Source of the DNA: Pseudomonadota bacterium
GTDB taxonomy: Bacteria > Pseudomonadota > Gammaproteobacteria > Xanthomonadales > Marinicellaceae
Assembly (NCBI GenBank): GCA_008501575.1
Contig: QQUO01000123.1
Span: 1-12,469, forward strand
Length of the DNA: 12,469 nucleotides
Direction: 5' to 3'
Positions 5,447 through 12,469 of the stretch are shown piece by piece; position 1 is the stretch's first letter, and the number at the start of each line of letters is the position of its first letter. The notes beneath the pieces were generated by a model, which searched no databases, was not told the origin of the DNA, and saw only the letters and a program-made list of their open reading frames with translations. Made by a program: the position numbers and the translations under genes.

Positions 5447-6646
5447 ATGATGAAATTGAATTCTAATTTACCCCGTTCACATTACGGTTTATTTGCTTTG
5501 GGTTTTCGGCCTCTATTTCTATTGGCCGGCTTAAGTGGTTTTGGACTGATTCTGGCGTGGCTTTTATATCAGCACCACGGTGTTATTTTTGCCGGACTGT
5601 CTTATTACACCCCGAATCTATGGCATGCCCATGAAATGGTGTTTGGCTACACCATGGCTGTTATCGGCGGCTTCTTACTGACCGCCATCGGCAATTGGAC
5701 TCGCCGTCCTGCCTCTACACCTGTCACCCTGGCGGCATTAAGCTTTGTTTGGTTAATGGGTCGGGTGGTGGCCTTTATTCCGGGACTACCCGGATGGCTG
5801 GTGGCTGTTATAGACAGTTTGTTTTTAGTGATGTTGCTAATTATGATCGCCATTCCGCTGATTCAAGCGGGCAATAAACGCAATTATTTTATGATTGCTT
5901 TGGTGAGTCTATTCGCCTTTATCAATGTTACTGCCCATGTGGCCATTTTATCCGGCGAATTTGCCTGGGCCCGTGCTTTGACCAACTTTGTGTTTTATTG
6001 GGTGTTGTTATTGATTATTGTTATGGCCGGGCGAGTTTTTCCGATGTTCAGCCAAAACGGTGTGCCCGAACGCTATGTCGCTAAAAGTTACAAAAGCATT
6101 GAGCTATTAATACCACCGGCCATGGTGGCCTGGATTTTTGCTTTGAGCTTAGCCCCTCAATTGCCCTGGTTATGGGGCAGCCTGACAATTCTTAATGTGG
6201 TCATTCACAGTATTCGGTTGTTTGGCTGGTACAACAAACAAATTTGGCGTAAGCCACTGGTCTGGGTGCTGCATGTGGGATACGCGATGTTGATTATTGG
6301 CTTTATTTTGATGTTTGCCATGATATTTAAACCGGGCATTTATTATTTGGCCTTACATGTCTTAACCATCGGCTGTTTAGGTATTATTACCCTCGGTATG
6401 ATGACGCGGGTTAGTTATGGCCATACCGGCCGAAACCTTCATAAGCCACCTAAGCTATTAGGTCCTATTTTTGTATTGCTGGTGTTGGCAGTCATTGTTC
6501 GCTCCCTGTTGCCGATTCTCGGGGTGCTCAGCCATTTTAACGGCATGTTGCTTTCCGGTGGACTGTGGGCGTTGGCCTTTTTATTGTTCACCATTCGCTA
6601 TCTGCCGGTGTGGTTTAAACCTCGCGTTGATGGCCAGCCCGGTTAA
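5447..6646 (+). CDS. nnrS: NnrS family protein (nitric oxide response)
   Basis: This 399-residue polytopic membrane protein has about 12 helices. It carries the NnrS signatures ALGFRPLFLLAG (17-28), WHAHEMVFGYTMAVIGGFLL (59-78) running into NWTRRP, a mid-protein AGRVFPMFSQNGVP, and a late HVLTIGCLGIITLGMMTRVS. NnrS is a heme- and copper-containing membrane protein of denitrifiers and pathogens that relieves nitrosative stress; conserved histidines (60, 62 and those of the later helices) are candidate ligands. Two successive ATGs occur at 5447 and 5450. No Shine-Dalgarno is visible, and the -10 ends only 6 nt upstream, suggesting a leaderless or near-leaderless mRNA. The Dnr/FNR-type site upstream matches the NO/low-oxygen control known for the family. 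No nir, nor or nos gene lies in the window. Confidence 0.9.
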   Translation: MMKLNSNLPRSHYGLFALGFRPLFLLAGLSGFGLILAWLLYQHHGVIFAGLSYYTPNLWHAHEMVFGYTMAVIGGFLLTAIGNWTRRPASTPVTLAALSFVWLMGRVVAFIPGLPGWLVAVIDSLFLVMLLIMIAIPLIQAGNKRNYFMIALVSLFAFINVTAHVAILSGEFAWARALTNFVFYWVLLLIIVMAGRVFPMFSQNGVPERYVAKSYKSIELLIPPAMVAWIFALSLAPQLPWLWGSLTILNVVIHSIRLFGWYNKQIWRKPLVWVLHVGYAMLIIGFILMFAMIFKPGIYYLALHVLTIGCLGIITLGMMTRVSYGHTGRNLHKPPKLLGPIFVLLVLAVIVRSLLPILGVLSHFNGMLLSGGLWALAFLLFTIRYLPVWFKPRVDGQPG

Positions 6647-6658
6647 TTGTATACCAAC

Positions 6659-6689
6659 AAAAAACCCGGCCATTGCGCCGGGTTTTTTT
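6659..6689. terminator. bidirectional Rho-independent terminator
   Basis: Six A, CCCGGC (6665-6670), a 6-nt loop, GCCGGG (6677-6682) and seven T form a symmetric intrinsic terminator between the convergent NnrS and beta-helix genes. It serves both directions. Confidence 0.9.
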
Positions 6690-6703
6690 AGCAAAACAGG
6701 TTT

Positions 6704-8692
6704 TTAATCAAAACCATCTTTAAAGATTATATCACTGCACGCCGCCACCTGTTCTGGACTGACCACCACATGAAAAGCGGCATCCACCGGCATCGTGGCT
6801 AAATCCTGATTGTAAATATTCCAATGACCACCAGAATACCAGACTCCGATGGGGTGTGCGTTAAATACGCCTTGAGAGGCACTTTGGGTGACGTGCACCT
6901 GGGCACAAGGTACGTCATTAATTATGGGGTTATCTAATACAGTCCAGTTGGCTGTTATATTTGCCGCAGAAGCCACATGCTCCCAGGCACTTTTACTGGG
7001 TTCCTGATAATAAACATTATAGTTGGCACCATTGGGAATATTCACTAAATCGAAATTACTGATATGCCATTTGCCAAAACCATACCACACCCCGGGCGGG
7101 TGATCATTATAGGTGCCTGTATAATGTTGTGTCACCTGCAAAATACGCAGGGACGCTCCGTCCAGTCCGGAATTGTTGATGGTGGTGTAATTATTACCTG
7201 CAGCTGTCACTTCGTGTTCAAAAGTATTTGTTGTGGCACCGAATTTAACCACATTAAAAGCAGCCTTATCAGCAATATCTATTAAGCCTTCATTAAAAAT
7301 TCGCCATTTACCACCGGTGTAATAAATGCCCTCATTGTCATTGTTATAGGGTCCAAAAGCACCCTGGAAAGAATAATTAGATGTGATGTGGATTTCATCG
7401 GCACCACTGTCACCATTCAAATCAGGATGATCCAGGGAGCTGATATGTGAACTGGATATATTATTATTCACATGGGTGTAAAACACATCCCCGGATTCAT
7501 AGGCACCAATATCCAACAGCGCTGCGCCACTGCCTTTTTTCTTCATCCGTATGCCACCATCGGCATCAACAAACGGACTGGAACCTAAGGCCAATAAAGC
7601 CAGTGAAGCAGCGCTATCAATTGCAGGGGAACCCGGGCGTAAACGGGCATTTTGTAAACCCACAATCTGTGGATTAACTGACAGCGCATTGGGACCCGGT
7701 GTATAACCCGTGTTGCTAGTGACATCGTAGACCAGATTATAGTCATGGGTTACGGTAGCGGCTGCAGGAAAGTAAAAACCGGTACCACCATATGCCACCA
7801 GATTATTATAAACATAGGCATCCACCATGGCACCGGGCACCTCAATAATATCCACGCCATAGCGGGATTCAATCATGCTGTTGTTGACAATTTCGGCCTC
7901 AATGGCACCATCCAGGGCTTCAATATGAACACCGGAAGGGAAATAAAATGTCCCATAGCGATAAAAAGCATTACTGCCAATTTTGACGTGAATATCACTG
8001 TTATTATGCTGACTTAAAACATGTACACCACCCTGGGTGGCACCATACACCTCATTACCAATGATATTCATATCGATTCCACCGCCGACACGTTCATCCA
8101 GCATAATACCGCGTGACTCAATACCGACCGCCGTTACTTTATTGCCATAAATACGACCGGTCATTTGACCCGTGTTGACTGTTTTATAAACACTGATACC
8201 GCCAAAATCACTGGTGGGTGAAGAAATGTAATCAATATAGACTTCATTAAAACTCACATCATAATTAATGTCATCATTAGAGGTGCTGTAAGCTCGGATA
8301 GCGCCAAGGTTGGCATTCAACCTTGTAACATTATTATGGGTCACATAAATATTGTGACTGGCACCAACACCAACGACCTCAATGTAACCATCAAGCAAGG
8401 TCAACCCTTTAACCCGTACGGTATAGGCCCCGTTGGCATAAATAAAAACATCATTACCGGCAGAGAAAACCGGTTTATAACCATTGCCGGCCACCAAAGA
8501 CACCGGCTTATTGGCAAAAATATCCTCATTAATGGTGTTACTGGTACGTATTTCTATGTATTCACCATCAGGACTACCATCGATACAAGCCTGCAAAGTG
8601 GTGTTACAAGGTGCAGCCCCACCGGGCCAGAAACTAAAGGCTGCCGCCGGCAAACTCATCACTGTCATCATTAAAATTATTAAATTCTTCAT
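6704..8692 (-). CDS. secreted beta-helix protein with three C-terminal repeats and IFKDGFD tail
   Basis: This 662-residue protein starts at ATG 8692-8690 with GGAG 8 nt upstream. A longer frame to 8755 would bury the signal peptide. Residues 1-19 (MKNLIILMMTVMSLPAAAFS) are a signal peptide. Residues about 45-340 are Asn/Gly-rich right-handed parallel beta-helix rungs (SFNEVYID, IYGNKVTAVG, IIGNEVYGA, IVNNSMIES, VYNNLVAYGG), as in pectate-lyase-like surface proteins. A choice-of-anchor-Q-like segment follows (GSPAIDS at 354-360, LLDIGAYES at 392-400). Three tandem units come next at about 404-484, 490-563 and 570-645, each with G-x-[YF]-N...GVWY or GIYY, then a GKW/GHW and a [AY]FN/YNV end; they resemble what I recall as DUF7452. 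It finishes SDIIFKDGFD. It is presumably exported; enzyme activity is not evident. It is divergent from the 8886 gene. Confidence 0.75.
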   Translation of the reverse strand: MKNLIILMMTVMSLPAAAFSFWPGGAAPCNTTLQACIDGSPDGEYIEIRTSNTINEDIFANKPVSLVAGNGYKPVFSAGNDVFIYANGAYTVRVKGLTLLDGYIEVVGVGASHNIYVTHNNVTRLNANLGAIRAYSTSNDDINYDVSFNEVYIDYISSPTSDFGGISVYKTVNTGQMTGRIYGNKVTAVGIESRGIMLDERVGGGIDMNIIGNEVYGATQGGVHVLSQHNNSDIHVKIGSNAFYRYGTFYFPSGVHIEALDGAIEAEIVNNSMIESRYGVDIIEVPGAMVDAYVYNNLVAYGGTGFYFPAAATVTHDYNLVYDVTSNTGYTPGPNALSVNPQIVGLQNARLRPGSPAIDSAASLALLALGSSPFVDADGGIRMKKKGSGAALLDIGAYESGDVFYTHVNNNISSSHISSLDHPDLNGDSGADEIHITSNYSFQGAFGPYNNDNEGIYYTGGKWRIFNEGLIDIADKAAFNVVKFGATTNTFEHEVTAAGNNYTTINNSGLDGASLRILQVTQHYTGTYNDHPPGVWYGFGKWHISNFDLVNIPNGANYNVYYQEPSKSAWEHVASAANITANWTVLDNPIINDVPCAQVHVTQSASQGVFNAHPIGVWYSGGHWNIYNQDLATMPVDAAFHVVVSPEQVAACSDIIFKDGFD

Positions 8693-8885
8693 TGCTTTAC
8701 TCCTTAAAAAAACATCACCCGTTTTGGGTGCTTGTTTATAAATTCGTAAAACCAAGAAAATTTATGACATCCAATCAGTAAATAATCCTTATTAAATTCA
8801 TTTTTCAGACTCTTTCAGACTGTTTTCAGGCTTTTCAGATTTCAAAATTGCTTAATGGATGCAATTATTTGAGTGAGGAAAATTT
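8693..8885. promoter_or_regulatory. divergent promoter region with four phased TTTCAG repeats
   Basis: The 193-bp region between the two divergent beta-helix genes holds TTTCAG at 8803-8808, 8813-8818, 8824-8829 and 8833-8838. Successive starts are 10, 11 and 9 bp apart, so all four face the same side of the helix. A degenerate TTTCAA follows at 8840-8845. This is the layout of direct-repeat sites for OmpR/PhoB-type response regulators. I see no convincing -35/-10 pair in either direction, consistent with activator-dependent promoters. Confidence 0.55.
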
Positions 8886-10604
8886 ATGAAATCAGTTAAT
8901 TTAAAGCGTATCGGATGGGCCTTTGTTGCCATATGTATGGCTGGTCAAGCCCAAGCATTTATAACCGTTGGACAAAGCATTGATTGTGACTATGACAACT
9001 TACTGGATGCCTATCTGGCAGCTGATCCTTTTGTCCGGGTCACTTCTGAAGCAACCTTCAGTGATAACTTTATTATCAGTAAACCCAAATGGTTTACCGG
9101 TGGTTATGACAACTGTGCCGATGCAGAAAGCGGCACTTTAGGTCCTCATAAAACCAAATGGCGTCGATTCAATGATGGCACAGTGGTGAACATCAATGCC
9201 AATCAGGCCGGGCCATCGATTGTGGTGCTGGATGGCTTTGAAATATTTGGCGGTACAAATAACATAAATAATCAACCCGGCGGTATTTCAATTGCAGGGA
9301 ATAGTGATGTAATCATCTTCAATAGTGAGATATATAACAATCAAGGAGAATTGGGCGGCGCCATTAAAATTACTGGCAGCCAGGCCAGCCTAACCTTAAA
9401 CAAAGTGATCGTTCGTGAGAATAGTGCCAGCTTAAACGGTGGTGGCATCTATTGTGAGGATGAGGCTAAGGTCACCATACTTGAAGAATCTGCGATTAAA
9501 AGCAACACCGCAGATAATCAAGGTGGTGGTATATATGGACAGACTGCTTGCGAATTGGTCAGTAAAAGTGGCGATACATTACCTGCAATCCAAGCGCAAT
9601 ATGGCATCCTATTTAACGAGGCATGGCAAGGTGGTGGTGTTTATTTACGTTCAGCTGCGACCATGGCCTTAACTGGCAATAATGAACACCCTGCATCCGT
9701 GGTCTTTAACAATAGCTTAATCGATGATGACGAAGGCGGCGGTGGATTGTATTTGACCGGTTTGGGCACTAATTTAAATGCCATTAATGCCCGCATTGAG
9801 TTAAATGTTGCCAAAGCTTATGGTGCGGGTTTAGGTGTTTATTATAAGGCGTCTGTAAACATGTATCGATCTGATGAACCATGTTGGGATAATGATAAAT
9901 GTTCCGTATTGGCCAATAACTTTGTCATTGGTGAATTTGGAGTTGGTGGCGCGATGGATATATACAGTTCAGCCTCTGTAAATTTATCCCAAACTAAAGT
10001 CTTTGGAAATCGTGCAAATTCTGCAGCAGTTTCTAATGTAGAGGATGACAGTATTTTACGTTTAGAAGGTAATTTAATCACCGATAATAAACATTGGAAT
10101 GATTCAACAACAACTGAGCTGTTTAGTATGGATGGAGGTGCTAATCAGGATGCTCAAATTGACTTTTTTTATAATACCTTGGTAAATAATGAAGCCGTTC
10201 AAATTTTTAGTCTTTTTGAAGCCGCGCAACACACCTTAAATATCCATAATTCAATCATCAATCACCAAGGATTAACCTTTGAAGAATATGGCGTTAACAA
10301 TAACTTAAACAGCATTGACTGTGTGTTTTTGTCAGAACAGGCTTCACTAACAGGTAACATTGGCGTCAAGTTATTAACTGACCCGAGTTTTGTTGATGCC
10401 GCCAATGGTGACTATCAACTCAAAAGCGATTCAGATGCCATCGATTTATGTGATGAAGCACTGTTCAGTGGTGCCAACCACAATGACCTAAATGGTCAGG
10501 CACGTGGTTTTGATGACCCAAACATTAATAATTTCCTGGGTCCTTATGATGCCGGTGCTTATGAATTTAACAATGACTTAATCTTTAAAAACGACTTTGA
10601 GTAA
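8886..10604 (+). CDS. secreted beta-helix (Pmp-like repeat) protein with choice-of-anchor Q end and IFKNDFE tail
   Basis: This 572-residue protein has a signal peptide ending AGQAQA (cleavage after about 24). GAGG 7 nt before the ATG supports the start. Residues about 110-460 form beta-helix rungs rich in GG[GA]I and N-x-[SAIV] motifs, such as GELGGAIKI, LNGGGIYCE, NQGGGIYGQ, WQGGGVYLR, EGGGGLYLT and GVGGAMDIY. These recall Chlamydia-type polymorphic membrane protein repeats, but no outer-membrane autotransporter barrel follows. The C-terminus matches the choice-of-anchor-Q pattern: SDSDAIDLCD (514-523), DLNGQARG (534-541) and GPYDAGAYEF (552-561). It then ends NNDLIFKNDFE, nearly the same tail as the divergent neighbour. 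Likely an extracellular or surface adhesin-like protein; ligand unknown. Its stop overlaps the next start (TAATG). Confidence 0.75.
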   Translation: MKSVNLKRIGWAFVAICMAGQAQAFITVGQSIDCDYDNLLDAYLAADPFVRVTSEATFSDNFIISKPKWFTGGYDNCADAESGTLGPHKTKWRRFNDGTVVNINANQAGPSIVVLDGFEIFGGTNNINNQPGGISIAGNSDVIIFNSEIYNNQGELGGAIKITGSQASLTLNKVIVRENSASLNGGGIYCEDEAKVTILEESAIKSNTADNQGGGIYGQTACELVSKSGDTLPAIQAQYGILFNEAWQGGGVYLRSAATMALTGNNEHPASVVFNNSLIDDDEGGGGLYLTGLGTNLNAINARIELNVAKAYGAGLGVYYKASVNMYRSDEPCWDNDKCSVLANNFVIGEFGVGGAMDIYSSASVNLSQTKVFGNRANSAAVSNVEDDSILRLEGNLITDNKHWNDSTTTELFSMDGGANQDAQIDFFYNTLVNNEAVQIFSLFEAAQHTLNIHNSIINHQGLTFEEYGVNNNLNSIDCVFLSEQASLTGNIGVKLLTDPSFVDAANGDYQLKSDSDAIDLCDEALFSGANHNDLNGQARGFDDPNINNFLGPYDAGAYEFNNDLIFKNDFE

Positions 10605-11299
10605 TGTTAAATCGCTGGATACTGACGGCACTTTTGTCTAGCAGCATGCTACAAACAGATGTCAATTTGAACCATAAGACAAGAATCATCGTGGGCAGTG
10701 GCCTTGGCTGTCACTACCCACCTGATCGCTTAAATCAAGCCATCAAAGAACATAACACCATCTATCTCACCACCGAATCTGTTTATCCACCGATTCATAT
10801 CAATAACCCTGAAGTGACAATCATCGGTGGTTTGTCCAATTGCCGTGACCACCATCACCCCAATTCCCAAAAAAGCTTAATCTCAGGATTTCACCAACAA
10901 ACAGCAATCACCATTACCGGTGAAAAAAACATGACTGAAGTAAACCCGGGTATCCACTTAAAAAAGCTCCGAATCATTAATGGCTTTGCCGATTATGGCG
11001 GTGGCTTTAACATCACGGGACCGACAAAGGTACAAATAGAAGACAGTGTCATTGAACATAACTTTGCCACACATCAAGGCGGTGGCATCTCCTTAAGCGG
11101 CCAGTCTATCAAGCTTAAGCTTAATAACAGCCGGATTCAATTTAATCAAGCCGGACAATTAGGCGGCGCCATCAGCTGTCACGGCAATCATAAAATCAAT
11201 GCCAACCATGAACAACAAATTAAACAGAATACGGCTCGAATGGCCAATAACCTGTTGCTTGATCTGGCTTGTTTTATTAAATTTAATCCGCTTCAGTGA
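10604..11299 (+). CDS. short beta-helix paralogue lacking the C-terminal tail
   Basis: This 231-residue protein starts on the ATG of a TAATG overlap with the preceding gene, so translation is probably coupled. It is colinear with the first ~200 residues of that neighbour. Cysteines 36, 80 and 192 correspond to 34, 77 and 190. The TIIGGLSNC segment matches WFTGGYDNC, and rungs DYGGGFNI, HQGGGISLS and QLGGAISC match GELGGAIKI and NGGGIYCE. It stops after about three rungs and lacks the choice-of-anchor-Q part and the IFKxxF tail, ending CFIKFNPLQ. The N-terminus has a positive-hydrophobic stretch (RWILTALLSSSML) but no clear cleavage site. It may be a natural short partner or a duplicate truncated at its 3' end. 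The last 17 bases overlap the convergent TPR gene. Confidence 0.65.
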   Translation: MLNRWILTALLSSSMLQTDVNLNHKTRIIVGSGLGCHYPPDRLNQAIKEHNTIYLTTESVYPPIHINNPEVTIIGGLSNCRDHHHPNSQKSLISGFHQQTAITITGEKNMTEVNPGIHLKKLRIINGFADYGGGFNITGPTKVQIEDSVIEHNFATHQGGGISLSGQSIKLKLNNSRIQFNQAGQLGGAISCHGNHKINANHEQQIKQNTARMANNLLLDLACFIKFNPLQ

Positions 11300-12469
11300 G
11301 TTCCTCTGTCTGGCTTTTATTGATCTCAACAATCAGTTGTTGAATCTTGTCTTTTAAATTATTTAATACGGTATTATCGACCTGCGAAGCTACACGCAAA
11401 TCTTGCTGAGCTGTGAAAATTTCCTTAAGTTGGCTTTGGTAGTCATCATAAGACAAGGCTGTTTTTGCGGTGGTTTTTAATTTCAATTGCCAATACTGCT
11501 GGGCCACAAACAACCAGGCATTAATATCTGCTTCATTAATTTCGGTTAAGGCTTGCTGATACTGGCTTGGGTTATCCAGTAAAAGATAAGCCCAAGACAA
11601 GGCCACTTGAGCCAGCGCTTTTTGTTGCGCTTCAGCTTCATCTAAAGCCAACACTTTTTGTGCCGCTTCAATCGCTTTTATCGGTTGTTCACTGCGGGCA
11701 TGACTTAAGGCGAAATAGGCCAACAGCAAGGGCTGTTGATAGCTAAAATTATTCACTTGCGATGACTGCCAAGCCGATTGTAGTTTCTCAGCAGAAGCCT
11801 GCCACTGTTGTTGATGGGCTAAATTCATGCCCTGATAAAGTTGCACAACGGCCATCGGTGAGGCTTGATTTAAGCCTTCAACATAGGCTTGTGTTCGTTG
11901 CAATAATTCACTGGCTTGTTGGCTCTGAAATGTCACCACCAACAAATAATTTAAGGTCATTAATTTAGGATTTAATCCACGACCACTGTTACTTTTGAGC
12001 TGATACTTGAGGGCTTCTTGTAATTGCCCAATGGCTTTTTGCGGTTGGTTTTTCTGCAGATAAATTTGGCTCATCATACTGTAAGCTGAGGCAATATAAC
12101 GACCTTCACCAATGTCCAAACTCAAGTCCAAACCTTGCTGTAATAATTGATGGGCATGATCCTCGTCATTCATGACCAAATAGGTGGCGGCTAAGTTATT
12201 AATGGCCATCATTTGCCCCACCGGATCATCACCCTGTTGAGCACGATCAGCCGCTTGTTCATAGGTGTTAATGGCCGCTTGAAAATCTCCGGATTTCTTG
12301 TATAAATAAGCCAATTCCATCAAAGCATCCACCGCTTGGGCGGTGTCATCTGAATCGACAAAAATGGCCACCGCTTGTTGGACTTGTTCAGTTTGTTTAC
12401 TGACCTGTCCCAAAGCACCATAAGCCCGTGAAAGCAGTGTATGGGTTTCACCTAACTGGGTTGACTGTT
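11283..12469 (-). CDS. TPR-repeat protein, partial (N-terminus off the window)
   Basis: The frame is open from the right edge to the stop at 11285-11283; 394 residues are visible. A TTG at 12413 is not the start, because in-frame coding with the same character continues to the edge (...LGETHTLLSRAYGALGQ). The protein is Gln/Ala/Leu-rich and built of tetratricopeptide helical pairs, for example ALMELAYLYKKSGDFQAAIN, AINNLAATYLVMNDEDHAHQ and SAYSMMSQIYLQKNQPQKAI, followed by more degenerate pairs to about 150 residues from the end. TPR arrays mediate protein-protein contacts. The missing N-terminus could hold an enzymatic, sensor or signal domain, so no specific function is assigned. It converges on and overlaps the short beta-helix paralogue, with no terminator between them. 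Confidence 0.8.
   Translation of the reverse strand, partial: QSTQLGETHTLLSRAYGALGQVSKQTEQVQQAVAIFVDSDDTAQAVDALMELAYLYKKSGDFQAAINTYEQAADRAQQGDDPVGQMMAINNLAATYLVMNDEDHAHQLLQQGLDLSLDIGEGRYIASAYSMMSQIYLQKNQPQKAIGQLQEALKYQLKSNSGRGLNPKLMTLNYLLVVTFQSQQASELLQRTQAYVEGLNQASPMAVVQLYQGMNLAHQQQWQASAEKLQSAWQSSQVNNFSYQQPLLLAYFALSHARSEQPIKAIEAAQKVLALDEAEAQQKALAQVALSWAYLLLDNPSQYQQALTEINEADINAWLFVAQQYWQLKLKTTAKTALSYDDYQSQLKEIFTAQQDLRVASQVDNTVLNNLKDKIQQLIVEINKSQTEELTEAD

Noticed and set aside
7064..8741. Several plus-strand frames of 73-112 residues
   Set aside because: All are antisense to the 662-residue beta-helix gene, without RBS or recognisable proteins.
8886..10604. Autotransporter (Pmp-type) assignment
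   Set aside because: The repeats look Pmp-like, but the C-terminus is a choice-of-anchor-Q-like segment and short tail; no beta-barrel domain is present.
12411..12413. TTG at 12413 as start of the TPR protein
   Set aside because: The reading frame and TPR-like composition continue upstream to the window edge without a stop, so the gene is truncated by the window.

Overview
The window looks like chromosomal DNA of a free-living, probably marine, gammaproteobacterium of moderate-to-low G+C. It carries Gram-negative envelope and stress families (OsmY-like BON protein, DUF1328/YtjA-type and DUF3185 small membrane proteins, MgtC, NnrS) and long secreted beta-helix proteins. The short C-terminal tails of those secreted proteins (IFKDGFD and IFKNDFE) resemble tails I recall from Lysobacterales/Marinicella-type proteomes. 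That taxonomic guess rests on memory and was not checked. No mobile element, tRNA, rRNA or CRISPR array is visible.

Left part (1-1906, all minus strand): the start of a small helix-turn-helix-like hypothetical protein runs off the left edge. Upstream of it lies a uracil-DNA glycosylase-superfamily gene with four iron-sulphur-type cysteines. That gene is translationally coupled (TAATG) to an EamA/DMT transporter gene interrupted by a single in-frame ochre codon at codon 61.

Stress/envelope part (2100-4390): a periplasmic two-BON-domain protein and a 52-residue DUF1328 protein read rightward. They converge, across a strong bidirectional terminator, on a leftward group of a hemerythrin-like protein, an MgtC-family membrane protein and a DUF3185 protein.

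Transporter/NO part (4427-6690): an intact EamA transporter diverges from an NnrS-family gene. The NnrS promoter carries a perfect TTGAC-N4-GTCAA CRP/FNR-type site centred 41.5 bp before the inferred start of transcription. That start falls on or next to the ATG, so the mRNA may be leaderless. The gene ends in a bidirectional terminator.

Surface-protein part (6704-11299): two large exported beta-helix proteins are divergently transcribed from a 193-bp region holding four helically phased TTTCAG repeats. Both have choice-of-anchor-Q-like ends, and both finish in the same IFKxxF(D/E) micro-tail. A short, tail-less paralogue is translationally coupled behind the rightward one. This is the least-explained part of the window. 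I suggest it is a small, co-regulated secreted-protein system using a short C-terminal sorting tag. A TPR-repeat protein, open at the right edge, converges on the paralogue with a 17-bp overlap.
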